Origin: Pseudeuparius sepicola | Taxonomy: Eukaryota; Arthropoda; Insecta; Coleoptera; Anthribidae | Direction of reading: 5' to 3' | NCBI GenBank assembly: GCA_963920635.1 | Contig: OY987298.1 | Location: forward strand, 142,078,257-142,142,256 | Length of the DNA stretch: 64,000 bases | Shown here: positions 1-11,096 of the stretch, in pieces | Layout: every line of letters begins with the position of its first letter | How positions within the stretch are numbered: position 1 is the stretch's first letter | The notes under the pieces: generated by a model | Seen by the model: only the letters and a program-made list of their open reading frames with translations | Databases searched by the model: none | What the model was told of the DNA's origin: nothing | Translations under genes and position numbers: made by a program

Positions 1-997
1 TCTTGGGGGTGGAAAGGGGTGAAGACGAGGTTCGCAAATTTTGATTCTTTGTGGATAGTTAGAATAGGTGGCCTTAAACTAATTTCCGTGAAAAGAAAAG
101 TCATGCAAGTGAAAACGGCGGTTTCCCCGATTTTTTTACGTTTTTCGGTCTTGTAGGTGGAAAGGGGTGAAGACGAGGTTCGCAAATTCTGATTATTTGT
201 GGATAGTTAGAATAGGTGGCCTTAAACTAATTTCCGTGAAAAGAAAAGTCATGCAAGTGAAAACGGCGGTTTCCCCGATTTTTTTACGTTTTTCGGTCTT
301 GGGGGTGGAAAGGGGTGAAGACGAGGTTCGCAAATTCTGATTATTTGTGGATAGTTAGAATAGGTGGCCTTAAACTAATTTCCGTGAAAAGAAAAGTCAT
401 GCAAGTGAAAACGGCGGTTTTCCCGATTTTTTAAAGTTTTTCGGTCTTGGGGGTGGAAAGGGGTGAAGACGAGGTTCGCAAATTCTGATTCTTTGTGGAT
501 AGTTAGAATAGGTGGCCTTAAACTAATTTCCGTGAAAATAAAAGTCATGCAAGTGAAAACGGCGGTTTCCCCGTTTTTTTACGTTTTTCGGTCTTGGGGG
601 TGGAAAGGGGTGAAGACGAGGTTCGCAAATTCTGATTATTTGTGGATAGTTAGAATAGGTGGCCTTAAACTAATTTCCGTGAAAAGAAAAGTCATGCAAG
701 TGAAAACGGCGGTTTCCCCGATTTTTTTACGTTTTTCGGTCTTGAGGGTGGAAAGGGGTGAAGACGAGGTTCGCAAATTCTGATTCTTCGTGGATAGTTA
801 GAATAGGTGGCCTTAAACTAATTTCCGTGAAAAGAAAAGTCATGCAAGTGAAAACGGCGGTTTCCCCGTTTTTTTTACGTTTTTCGGTCTTGGGGGTGGA
901 AAGGGGTGAAGACGAGGTTCGCAAAATCTGATTATTTGTGGATAGTTAGAATAGGTGGCCTTAAACTAATTTCCGTGAAAATAAAAGTCATGCAAGT

Positions 998-1013
998 GAA
1001 AACGGCCGTTTTC
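998..1013. other. Perfect 16-bp palindrome, subfamily marker (example copy)
   Basis: GAAAACGGCCGTTTTC reads the same on both strands. It appears only in monomers with GGCCG at the dyad; the other main type has GGCGG and an imperfect dyad. Further exact copies occur at 1293-1308 and in many monomers throughout the array. In most cases the palindromic form is linked to AAAATAAAAG about 20 bp upstream. Dyad symmetry is a recurrent property of centromeric satellites that lack a CENP-B box, but no function is shown here. Confidence 0.9.
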
Positions 1014-1334
1014 CCGATTTTTTTACGTTTTTCGGTCTTGGGGGTGAAAGGGGTGAAGACGAGGTTCGCAAATTCTGATTCTTCGTGGATAGTTAGAATA
1101 GGTGGCCTTAAACTAATTTCCCTGAAAAGAAAAGTCATGCAAGTGAAAACGGCGGTTTTCCCGATTTTTTAAAGTTTTTCGGTCTTGGGGGTGGAAAGGG
1201 GTGAAGACGAGGTTCGCAAATTCTGATTCTTTGTGGATAGTTAGAATAGGTGGCCTTAAACTAATTTCCGTGAAAATAAAAGTCATGCAAGTGAAAACGG
1301 CCGTTTTCCCGATTTTTTAAAGTTTTTCGGTCTT

Positions 1335-1349
1335 GGGGGTGGAAAGGGG
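1335..1349 (+). other. G-rich motif at the start of each monomer (example copy)
   Basis: GGGGGTGGAAAGGGG contains four GG pairs separated by loops of 1, 1 and 3 bases, enough for a two-tetrad G-quadruplex on this strand. It does not contain four runs of three G, so a three-tetrad structure is not possible within it. Common variants are TTGAGGGTGG and, rarely, TTGTAGGTGG, both of which shorten the first G run. The motif is repeated about 430 times on the same strand, giving strong local strand asymmetry. Confidence 0.5.
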
Positions 1350-1420
1350 TGAAGACGAGGTTCGCAAATTCTGATTCTTTGTGGATAGTTAGAATAGGTG
1401 GCCTTAAACTAATTTCCGTG

Positions 1421-1475
1421 AAAAGAAAAGTCATGCAAGTGAAAACGGCGGTTTCCCCGATTTTTTTACGTTTTT
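1421..1475. other. Phased A/T tracts, predicted curved DNA (example copy)
   Basis: In monomer coordinates, A runs lie at 91-94, 96-99 and 112-115, and T runs at 122-124 or 122-125, 131-137 and 141-145. The centres near 113.5, 123.5, 134 and 143 are about 9 to 10.5 bp apart, and the first A run lies about two helical turns before. Such phasing is known to give intrinsic curvature. It recurs in each monomer, so the array would carry one bend per nucleosome-length unit. The curvature is an inference. Confidence 0.6.
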
Positions 1476-2070
1476 CGGTCTTGAGGGTGGAAAGGGGTGA
1501 AGACGAGGTTCGCAAATTCTGATTCTTTGTGGATAGTTAGAATAGGTGGCCTTAAACTAATTTCCGTGAAAAGAAAAGTCATGCAAGTGAAAACGGCGGT
1601 TTTCCCGATTTTTTAAAGTTTTTCGGTCTTGGGGGTGGAAAGGGGTGAAGACGAGGTTCGCAAATTCTGATTCTTTGTGGATAGTTAGAATAGGTGGCCT
1701 TAAACTAATTTCCGTGAAAAGAAAAGTCATGCAAGTGAAAACGGCGGTTTCCCCGATTTTTTTACGTTTTTCGGTCTTGAGGGTGGAAAGGGGTGAAGAC
1801 GAGGTTCGCAAATTCTGATTCTTCGTGGATAGTTAGAATAGGAGGCCTTAAACTAATTTCCGTGAAAAGAAAAGTCATGCAAGTGAAAACGGCGGTTTCC
1901 CCGATTTTTTTACGTTTTTCGGTCTTGGGGGTGGAAAGGGGTGAAGACGAGGTTCGCAAATTCTGATTATTTGTGGATAGTTAGAATAGGTGGCCTTAAA
2001 CTAATTTCCGTGAAAAGAAAAGTCATGCAAGTGAAAACGGCGGTTTTCCCGATTTTTTAAAGTTTTTCGG

Positions 2071-4140
2071 TCTTGGGGGTGGAAAGGGGTGAAGACGAGG
2101 TTCGCAAATTTTGATTCTTTGTGGATAGTTAGAATAGGTGGCCTTAAACTAATTTCCGTGAAAAGAAAAGTCATGCAAGTGAAAACGGCGGTTTCCCCGA
2201 TTTTTTTACGTTTTTCGGTCTTGTAGGTGGAAAGGGGTGAAGACGAGGTTCGCAAATTCTGATTATTTGTGGATAGTTAGAATAGGTGGCCTTAAACTAA
2301 TTTCCGTGAAAAGAAAAGTCATGCAAGTGAAAACGGCGGTTTCCCCGATTTTTTTACGTTTTTCGGTCTTGGGGGTGGAAAGGGGTGAAGACGAGGTTCG
2401 CAAATTCTGATTATTTGTGGATAGTTAGAATAGGTGGCCTTAAACTAATTTCCGTGAAAAGAAAAGTCATGCAAGTGAAAACGGCGGTTTTCCCGATTTT
2501 TTAAAGTTTTTCGGTCTTGGGGGTGGAAAGGGGTGAAGACGAGGTTCGCAAATTCTGATTCTTTGTGGATAGTTAGAATAGGTGGCCTTAAACTAATTTC
2601 CGTGAAAATAAAAGTCATGCAAGTGAAAACGGCGGTTTCCCCGTTTTTTTACGTTTTTCGGTCTTGGGGGTGGAAAGGGGTGAAGACGAGGTTCGCAAAT
2701 TCTGATTATTTGTGGATAGTTAGAATAGGTGGCCTTAAACTAATTTCCGTGAAAAGAAAAGTCATGCAAGTGAAAACGGCGGTTTCCCCGATTTTTTTAC
2801 GTTTTTCGGTCTTGAGGGTGGAAAGGGGTGAAGACGAGGTTCGCAAATTCTGATTCTTCGTGGATAGTTAGAATAGGTGGCCTTAAACTAATTTCCGTGA
2901 AAAGAAAAGTCATGCAAGTGAAAACGGCGGTTTCCCCGTTTTTTTTACGTTTTTCGGTCTTGGGGGTGGAAAGGGGTGAAGACGAGGTTCGCAAAATCTG
3001 ATTATTTGTGGATAGTTAGAATAGGTGGCCTTAAACTAATTTCCGTGAAAATAAAAGTCATGCAAGTGAAAACGGCCGTTTTCCCGATTTTTTTACGTTT
3101 TTCGGTCTTGGGGGTGAAAGGGGTGAAGACGAGGTTCGCAAATTCTGATTCTTCGTGGATAGTTAGAATAGGTGGCCTTAAACTAATTTCCCTGAAAAGA
3201 AAAGTCATGCAAGTGAAAACGGCGGTTTTCCCGATTTTTTAAAGTTTTTCGGTCTTGGGGGTGGAAAGGGGTGAAGACGAGGTTCGCAAATTCTGATTCT
3301 TTGTGGATAGTTAGAATAGGTGGCCTTAAACTAATTTCCGTGAAAATAAAAGTCATGCAAGTGAAAACGGCCGTTTTCCCGATTTTTTTAGGTTTTTCGG
3401 TCTTGGGGGTGGAAAGGGGTGAAGACGAGGTTCGCAAATTCTGATTCTTTGTGGATAGTTAGAATAGGTGGCCTTAAACTAATTTCCGTGAAAAGAAAAG
3501 TCATGCAAGTGAAAGCGGCGGTTTTCCCGATTTTTTTACGTTTTTCGGTCTTGAGGGTGGAAAGGGGTGAAGACGAGGTTCGCAAATTCTGATTCTTTGT
3601 GGATAGTTAGAATAGGTGGCCTTAAACTAATTTCCGTGAAAAGAAAAGTCATGCAAGTGAAAACGGCGGTTTTCCCGATTTTTTAAAGTTTTTCGGTCTT
3701 GGGGGTGGAAAGGGGTGAAGACGAGGTTCGCAAATTCTGATTCTTTGTGGATAGTTAGAATAGGTGGCCTTAAACTAATTTCCGTGAAAAGAAAAGTCAT
3801 GCAAGTGAAAACGGCGGTTTCCCCGATTTTTTTACGTTTTTCGGTCTTGAGGGTGGAAAGGGGTGAAGACGAGGTTCGCAAATTCTGATTCTTCGTGGAT
3901 AGTTAGAATAGGAGGCCTTAAACTAATTTCCGTGAAAAGAAAAGTCATGCAAGTGAAAACGGCGGTTTCCCCGATTTTTTTACGTTTTTCGGTCTTGGGG
4001 GTGGAAAGGGGTGAAGACGAGGTTCGCAAATTCTGATTATTTGTGGATAGTTAGAATAGGTGGCCTTAAACTAATTTCCGTGAAAAGAAAAGTCATGCAA
4101 GTGAAAACGGCGGTTTTCCCGATTTTTTAAAGTTTTTCGG
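2071..4140 (+). repeat. 14-monomer block, copy 2 (2070 bp)
   Basis: Direct tandem copy of 1-2070, with the same order of monomer variants and the same two 1-bp deletions (near 2640 and 3110). It differs around 3380-3550, where it carries TTTTTTTAGG instead of TTTTTTAAAG and a private GAAAGCGGCGG. This fits a short conversion patch on an otherwise recent duplication. Confidence 0.9.
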
Positions 4141-4584
4141 TCTTGGGGGTGGAAAGGGGTGAAGACGAGGTTCGCAAATTTTGATTCTTTGTGGATAGTT
4201 AGAATAGGTGGCCTTAAACTAATTTCCGTGAAAAGAAAAGTCATGCAAGTGAAAACGGCGGTTTCCCCGATTTTTTTACGTTTTTCGGTCTTGTAGGTGG
4301 AAAGGGGTGAAGACGAGGTTCGCAAATTCTGATTATTTGTGGATAGTTAGAATAGGTGGCCTTAAACTAATTTCCGTGAAAAGAAAAGTCATGCAAGTGA
4401 AAACGGCGGTTTCCCCGATTTTTTTACGTTTTTCGGTCTTGGGGGTGGAAAGGGGTGAAGACGAGGTTCGCAAATTCTGATTATTTGTGGATAGTTAGAA
4501 TAGGTGGCCTTAAACTAATTTCCGTGAAAAGAAAAGTCATGCAAGTGAAAACGGCGGTTTTCCCGATTTTTTAAAGTTTTTCGG
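4141..4584 (+). repeat. Truncated third copy of the 14-mer block (3 monomers)
   Basis: The opening AAATTTTGATTC and TTGTAGGTGG monomers return 2070 bp after copy 2 starts. After three monomers (444 bp) the same opening monomers start again at 4585. This is a local restart, as expected from unequal exchange out of register. Confidence 0.85.
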
Positions 4585-6656
4585 TCTTGGGGGTGGAAAG
4601 GGGTGAAGACGAGGTTCGCAAATTTTGATTCTTTGTGGATAGTTAGAATAGGTGGCCTTAAACTAATTTCCGTGAAAAGAAAAGTCATGCAAGTGAAAAC
4701 GGCGGTTTCCCCGATTTTTTTACGTTTTTCGGTCTTGTAGGTGGAAAGGGGTGAAGACGAGGTTCGCAAATTCTGATTATTTGTGGATAGTTAGAATAGG
4801 TGGCCTTAAACTAATTTCCGTGAAAAGAAAAGTCATGCAAGTGAAAACGGCGGTTTTCCCGATTTTTTAAAGTTTTTCGGTCTTGGGGGTGGAAAGGGGT
4901 GAAGACGAGGTTCGCAAATTCTGATTCTTTGTGGATAGTTAGAATAGGTGGCCTTAAACTAATTTCCGTGAAAAGAAAAGTCATGCAAGTGAAAACGGCG
5001 GTTTCCCCGATTTTTTTACGTTTTTCGGTCTTGGGGGTGGAAAGGGGTGAAGACGAGGTTCGCAAATTCTGATTCTTCGTGGATAGTTAGAATAGGTGGC
5101 CTTAAACTAGTTTCCCTGAAAAGAAAAGTCATGCAAGTGAAAACGGCGGTTTTCCCGATTTTTTAAAGTTTTTCGGTCTTGGGGGTGGAAAGGGGTGAAG
5201 ACGAGGTTCGCAAATTCTGATTCTTTGTGGATAGTTAGAATAGGTGGCCTTAAACTAATTTCCGTGAAAATAAAAGTCATGCAAGTGAAAACGGCCGTTT
5301 TCCCGATTTTTTTAGGTTTTTCGGTCTTGGGGGTGGAAAGGGGTGAAGACGAGGTTCGCAAATTCTGATTCTTTGTGGATAGTTAGAATAGGTGGCCTTA
5401 AACTAATTTCCGTGAAAAGAAAAGTCATGCAAGTGAAAACGGCGGTTTTCCCGATTTTTTTAAGTTTTTCGGTCTTGGGGGTGGAAAGGGGTGAAGACGA
5501 GGTTCGCAAATTCTGATTCTTTGTGGATAGTTAGAATAGGTGTCCTTAAACTAATTTCCGTGAAAAGAAAAGTCATGCAAGTGAAAACGGCGGTTTTCCC
5601 GATTTTTTAAAGTTTTTCGGTCTTGGGGGTGGAAAGGGGTGAAGACGAGGTTCGCAAATTCTGATTCTTTGTGGATAGTTAGAATAGGTGGCCTTAAACT
5701 AATTTCCGTGAAAATAAAAGTCATGCAAGTGAAAACGGCCGTTTTCCCGATTTTTTTAGGTTTTTCGGTCTTGGGGGTGGAAAGGGGTGAAGACGAGGTT
5801 CGCAAATTCTGATTCTTTGTGGATAGTTAGAATAGGTGGCCTTAAACTAATTTCCGTGAAAAGAAAAGTCATGCAAGTGAAAACGGCGGTTTCCCCGATT
5901 TTTTTACGTTTTTAGGTCTTGGGGGTGGAAAGGGGTGAAGACGAGGTTCGCAAATTCTGATTCTTCGTGGATAGTTAGAATAGGTGGCCTTAAACTAATT
6001 TCCGTGAAAAGAAAAGTCATGCAAGTGAAAACGGCGGTTTCCCCGATTTTTTTACGTTTTTCGGTCTTGGGGGTGGAAAGGGGTGAAGACGAGGTTCGCA
6101 AATTCTGATTATTTGTGGATAGTTAGAATAGGTTTCCTTAAACTAATTTCCGTGAAAAGAAAAGTCATGCAAGTGAAAACGGCGGTTTCCCCGATTTTTT
6201 TACGTTTTTCGGTCTTGGGGGTGGAAAGGGGTGAAGACGAGGTTCGCAAATTCTGATTCTTCGTGGATAGTTAGAATAGGTGGCCTTAAACTAGTTTCCC
6301 TGAAAAGAAAAGTCATGCAAGTGAAAACGGCGGTTTTCCCGATTTTTTAAAGTTTTTCGGTCTTGGGGGTGGAAAGGGGTGAAGACGAGGTTCGCAAATT
6401 CTGATTCTTTGTGGATAGTTAGAATAGGTGGCCTTAAACTAATTTCCGTGAAAATAAAAGTCATGCAAGTGAAAACGGCCGTTTTCCCGATTTTTTTAGG
6501 TTTTTCGGTCTTGGGGGTGGAAAGGGGTGAAGACGAGGTTCGCAAATTCTGATTCTTTGTGGATAGTTAGAATAGGTGGCCTTAAACTAATTTCCGTGAA
6601 AAGAAAAGTCATGCAAGTGAAAACGGCGGTTTTCCCGATTTTTTAAAGTTTTTCGG
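4585..6656 (+). repeat. Second 14-mer block, copy 1 (2072 bp)
   Basis: Begins again with the AAATTTTGATTC and TTGTAGGTGG monomers. Its order of variants is repeated 2072 bp downstream up to about 8278. Shared marks include AAACTAGTTTCCCTG near 5106 and 7178, and TTTTTAGGTCTTGG near 5912 and 7984. Private changes are TGTCCTT near 5543 and GGTTTCCTT near 6134. From about 6207 to 6656 this copy holds extra monomers of the same family, including another AAACTAGTTTCCCTG monomer at about 6290. Confidence 0.85.
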
Positions 6657-8278
6657 TCTTGGGGGTGGAAAGGGGTGAAGACGAGGTTCGCAAATTTTGA
6701 TTCTTTGTGGATAGTTAGAATAGGTGGCCTTAAACTAATTTCCGTGAAAAGAAAAGTCATGCAAGTGAAAACGGCGGTTTCCCCGATTTTTTTACGTTTT
6801 TCGGTCTTGTAGGTGGAAAGGGGTGAAGACGAGGTTCGCAAATTCTGATTATTTGTGGATAGTTAGAATAGGTGGCCTTAAACTAATTTCCGTGAAAAGA
6901 AAAGTCATGCAAGTGAAAACGGCGGTTTTCCCGATTTTTTAAAGTTTTTCGGTCTTGGGGGTGGAAAGGGGTGAAGACGAGGTTCGCAAATTCTGATTCT
7001 TTGTGGATAGTTAGAATAGGTGGCCTTAAACTAATTTCCGTGAAAAGAAAAGTCATGCAAGTGAAAACGGCGGTTTCCCCGATTTTTTTACGTTTTTCGG
7101 TCTTGGGGGTGGAAAGGGGTGAAGACGAGGTTCGCAAATTCTGATTCTTCGTGGATAGTTAGAATAGGTGGCCTTAAACTAGTTTCCCTGAAAAGAAAAG
7201 TCATGCAAGTGAAAACGGCGGTTTTCCCGATTTTTTAAAGTTTTTCGGTCTTGGGGGTGGAAAGGGGTGAAGACGAGGTTCGCAAATTCTGATTCTTTGT
7301 GGATAGTTAGAATAGGTGGCCTTAAACTAATTTCCGTGAAAATAAAAGTCATGCAAGTGAAAACGGCCGTTTTCCCGATTTTTTTAGGTTTTTCGGTCTT
7401 GGGGGTGGAAAGGGGTGAAGACGAGGTTCGCAAATTCTGATTCTTTGTGGATAGTTAGAATAGGTGGCCTTAAACTAATTTCCGTGAAAAGAAAAGTCAT
7501 GCAAGTGAAAACGGCGGTTTTCCCGATTTTTTTAAGTTTTTCGGTCTTGGGGGTGGAAAGGGGTGAAGACGAGGTTCGCAAATTCTGATTCTTTGTGGAT
7601 AGTTAGAATAGGTGGCCTTAAACTAATTTCCGTGAAAAGAAAAGTCATGCAAGTGAAAACGGCGGTTTTCCCGATTTTTTAAAGTTTTTCGGTCTTGGGG
7701 GTGGAAAGGGGTGAAGACGAGGTTCGCAAATTCTGATTCTTTGTGGATAGTTAGAATAGGTGGCCTTAAACTAATTTCCGTGAAAATAAAAGTCATGCAA
7801 GTGAAAACGGCCGTTTTCCCGATTTTTTTAGGTTTTTCGGTCTTGGGGGTGGAAAGGGGTGAAGACGAGGTTCGCAAATTCTGATTCTTTGTGGATAGTT
7901 AGAATAGGTGGCCTTAAACTAATTTCCGTGAAAAGAAAAGTCATGCAAGTGAAAACGGCGGTTTCCCCGATTTTTTTACGTTTTTAGGTCTTGGGGGTGG
8001 AAAGGGGTGAAGACGAGGTTCGCAAATTCTGATTCTTCGTGGATAGTTAGAATAGGTGGCCTTAAACTAATTTCCGTGAAAAGAAAAGTCATGCAAGTGA
8101 AAACGGCGGTTTCCCCGATTTTTTTACGTTTTTCGGTCTTGGGGGTGGAAAGGGGTGAAGACGAGGTTCGCAAATTCTGATTATTTGTGGATAGTTAGAA
8201 TAGGTGGCCTTAAACTAATTTCCGTGAAAAGAAAAGTCATGCAAGTGAAAACGGCGGTTTCCCCGATTTTTTTACGTT
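6657..8278 (+). repeat. Second 14-mer block, copy 2 (about 11 monomers before divergence)
   Basis: Matches 4585-6206 at an offset of 2072 bp. The match ends near 8280, where this copy changes to TTTTTTGGTCTTGAGGG while the first copy keeps CGGTCTTGGGGG. The offset equals exactly 14 monomers without indels. Confidence 0.85.
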
Positions 8279-11096
8279 TTTTGGTCTTGAGGGTGGAAAG
8301 GGGTGAAGACGAGGTTCGCAAATTCTGATTCTTCGTGGATAGTTAGAATAGGTGGCCTTAAACTAATTTCCGTGAAAAGAAAAGTCATGCAAGTGAAAAC
8401 GGCGGTTTCCCCGATTTTTTTACGTTTTTCGGTCTTGGGGGTGGAAAGGGGTGAAGACGAGGTTCGCAAATTCTGATTCTTCGTGGATAGTTAGAATAGG
8501 TGGCCTTAAACTAATTTCCGTGAAAAGAAAAGTCATGCAAGTGAAAACGGCGGTTTCCCCGATTTTTTTACGTTTTTCGGTCTTGGGGGTGGAAAGGGGT
8601 GAAGACGAGGTTCGCAAATTCTGATTCTTCGTGGATAGTTAGAATAGGTGGCCTTAAACTAATTTCCCTGAAAAGAAAAGTCATGCAAGTGAAAACGGCG
8701 GTTTTCCCGATTTTTTAAAGTTTTTCGGTCTTGGGGGTGGAAAGGGGTGAAGACGAGGTTCGCAAATTCTGATTCTTTGTGGATAGTTAGAATAGGTGGC
8801 CTTAAACTAATTTCCGTGAAAATAAAAGTCATGCAAGTGAAAACGGCTGTTTTCCCGATTTTTTTAGGTTTTTCGGTCTTGGGGGTGGAAAGGGGTGAAG
8901 ACGAGGTTCGCAAATTCTGATTCTTTGTGGATAATTAGAATAGGTGGCCTTAAACTAATTTCCGTGAAAAGAAAAGTCATGCAAGTGAAAACGGCGGTTT
9001 TCCCGATTTTTTTAAGTTTTTCGGTCATGGGGGTGGAAAGGGGTGAAGACGAGGTTCGCAAATTCTGATTCTTTGTGGATAGTTAGAATAGGTGGCCTTA
9101 AACTAATTTCCGTGAAAAGAAAAGTCATGCAAGTGAAAACGGCGGTTTTCCCGATTTTTTAAAGTTTTTCGGTCTTGGGGGTGGAAAGGGGTGAAGACGA
9201 GGTTCGCAAATTCTGATTCTTTGTGGATATTTAGAATAGGTGGCCTTAAACTAATTTCCGTGAAAATAAAAGTCATGCAAGTGAAAACGGCCGTTTTCCC
9301 GATTTTTTTAGGTTTTTCGGTCTTGGGGGTGGAAAGGGGTGAAGACGAGGTTCGCAAATTCTGATTCTTTGTGGATAGTTAGAATAGGTGGCCTTAAACT
9401 AATTTCCGTGAAAAGAAAAGTCATGCAAGTGAAAACGGCGGTTTTCCCGATTTTTTTAAGTTTTTCGGTCTTGGGGGTGGAAAGGGGTGAAGACGAGGTT
9501 CGCAAATTCTGATTCTTCGTGGATAGTTAGAATAGGTGGCCTTAAACTAATTTCCGTGAAAAGAAAAGTCATGCAAGTGAAAACGGCGGTTTCCCCGATT
9601 TTTTTACGTTTTTCGGTCTTGGGGGTGGAAAGGGGTGAAGACGAGGTTCGCAAATTCTGATTATTTGTGGATAGTTAGAATAGGTGGCCTTAAACTAATT
9701 TCCGTGAAAAGAAAAGTCATGCAAGTGAAAACGGCGGTTTCCCCGATTTTTTTTACGTTTTTCGGTCTTGAGGGTGGAAAGGGGTGAAGACGAGGTTCGC
9801 AAATTCTGATTCTTCGTGGATAGTTAGAATAGGTGGCCTTAAACTAATTTCCGTGAAAAGAAAAGTCATGCAAGTGAAAACGGCGGTTTCCCCGATTTTT
9901 TTACTTTTTCGGTCTTGGGGGTGGAAAGGGGTGAAGACGAGGTTCGCAAATTCTGATTATTTGTGGATAGTTAGAATAGGTGGCCTTAAACTAATTTCCG
10001 TGAAAAGAAAAGTCATGCAAGTGAAAACGGCGGTTTCCCCGATTTTTTTACGTTTTTCGGTCTTGAAGGTGGAAAGGGGTGAAGACGAGGTTCGCAAATT
10101 CTGATTATTTGTGGATAGTTAGAATAGGTGGCCTTAAACTAATTTCCGTGAAAATAAAAGTCATGCAAGTGAAAACGGCCGTTTTCCCTATTTTTTTACG
10201 TTTTTCGGTCTTGGGGGTGGAAAGGGGTGAAGACGAGGTTCGCAAATTCTGATTCTTCGTGGATAGTTAGAATAGGTGGCCTTAAACTAATTTCCCTGAA
10301 AAGAAAAGTCATGCAAGTGAAAACGGCGGTTTTCCCGATTTTTTAAAGTTTTTCGGTCTTGGGGGTGGAAAGGGGTGAAGACGAGGTTCGCAAATTCTGA
10401 TTCTTTGTGGATAGTTAGAATAGGTGGCCTTAAACTAATTTCCGTGAAAATAAAAGTCATGCAAGTGAAAACGGCCGTTTTCCCGATTTTTTTAGGTTTT
10501 TCGGTCTTGAGGGTGGAAAGGGGTGAAGACAAGGTTCGCAAATTCTGATTCTTTGTGGATAGTTAGAATAGGTGGCCTTAAACTAATTTCCGTGAAAATA
10601 AAAGTCATGCAAGTGAAAACGGCCGTTTTCCCGATTTTTTTAGGTTTTTCGGTCTTGGGGGTGGAAAGGGGTGAAGACGAGGTTCGCAAATTCTGATTCT
10701 TTGTGGATAGTTAGAATAGGTGGCCTTAAACTAATTTCCGTGAAAATAAAAGTCATGCAAGTGAAAACGGCCGTTTTCCCGATTTTTTTAGGTTTTTCGG
10801 TCTTGAGGGTGGAAAGGGGTGAAGACGAGGTTCGCAAATTCTGATTCTTTGTGGATAGTTAGAATAGGTGGCCTTAAACTAATTTCCGTGAAAAGAAAAG
10901 TCATGCAAGTGAAAACGGCGGTTTCCCCGATTTTTTTACGTTTTTCGGTCTTGGGGGTGGAAAGGGGTGAAGACGAGGTTCGCAAATTCTGATTCTTTGT
11001 GGATAGTTAGAATAGGTGGCCTTAAACTAATTTCCGTGAAAATAAAAGTCATGCAAGTGAAAACGGCCGTTTTCCCGATTTTTTTAGGTTTTTCGG
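8279..11096 (+). repeat. Mosaic satellite segment containing the first copy of a re-used 1.3-kb block
   Basis: About 19 monomers. The part from about 8.77 to 10.05 kb returns at an offset of 8134 bp (about 16.9-18.2 kb) and again 6801 bp later (about 23.7-25.0 kb). Shared marks are CGGCTGTTTTCCC near 8846, GGTCATGGGGG near 9025, a run of eight T before ACG near 9752, and a 1-bp deletion giving TTTACTTTTTCGG near 9900. Private marks are GGATAATTAG near 8930 and GACAAGG near 10530. No unique sequence is present. Confidence 0.8.

Larger units (their letters stand above)
1331..1478 (+). repeat. Representative 148-bp satellite monomer
   Basis: This copy has the full standard length. In monomer coordinates, positions 5-19 hold the G-rich GGGGGTGGAAAGGGG. 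Positions 31-46 hold TTCGCAAATTCTGATT. Positions 51-70 hold GTGGATAGTTAGAATAGGTG. Positions 71-90 hold GCCTTAAACTAATTTCCGTG. Positions 91-100 are AAAAGAAAAG. Positions 112-125 form the dyad region starting AAAACGGCGG. Positions 131-145 hold two T runs separated by ACG. GC is about 42%, counted by hand. There are about eight CpG sites, close to or above the number expected from base composition. The start of the unit is arbitrary; I placed it at TCTTGGGGG because the window itself begins there. Confidence 0.95.
1..2070 (+). repeat. 14-monomer block, copy 1 (2070 bp)
   Basis: Block of 14 monomers, two of them 147 bp. It opens with a monomer carrying AAATTTTGATTC, followed by one carrying TTGTAGGTGG at about 152. 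The same pair opens the next block exactly 2070 bp later. Private marks shared with copy 2 include a lost A giving CCCCGTTTTTTTACG near 570 and a lost G giving GGGGGTGAAAGG near 1040. Differences from copy 2 are concentrated around 1310-1480. Confidence 0.9.

Noticed and set aside
463..783. 106-codon and similar plus-strand open frames that look like a repeated short protein
   Set aside because: The frame crosses monomer joints in rotating register (148 is not divisible by 3). Most monomers close it with TAG, TAA or TGA. Single-base indels (about 570, 1040, 9900, 11346) are not selected against. No start context or domain is visible.
1360..1371. GGTTCGCAAATTC as a polymerase III B box (tRNA-derived SINE origin)
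   Set aside because: Only GGTTCG fits; the following A and C of the B box are missing. No A box lies at suitable spacing, and no tRNA fold could be drawn.
1472..1490. CENP-B box like sequence around TTCGGTCTTGGGGG
   Set aside because: TTCG is present, but the required A and CGGG positions do not match. The other TTCG sites (TTCGCAAATT, TTCGTGGATA) also fail.
1261..1515. 84-codon minus-strand open frames recurring at 296-bp spacing, like a family of small genes
   Set aside because: The peptide is a translation of the satellite itself. Its spacing reflects the dimer period of monomer types, and neighbouring frames overlap end to end. No promoter, RNA-gene or domain evidence.
8926..8934. TGTGGATAA, a match to the bacterial DnaA box (reverse of TTATCCACA)
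   Set aside because: It is a one-off substitution in a eukaryote-type satellite; other monomers read TGTGGATAG. No origin context exists.
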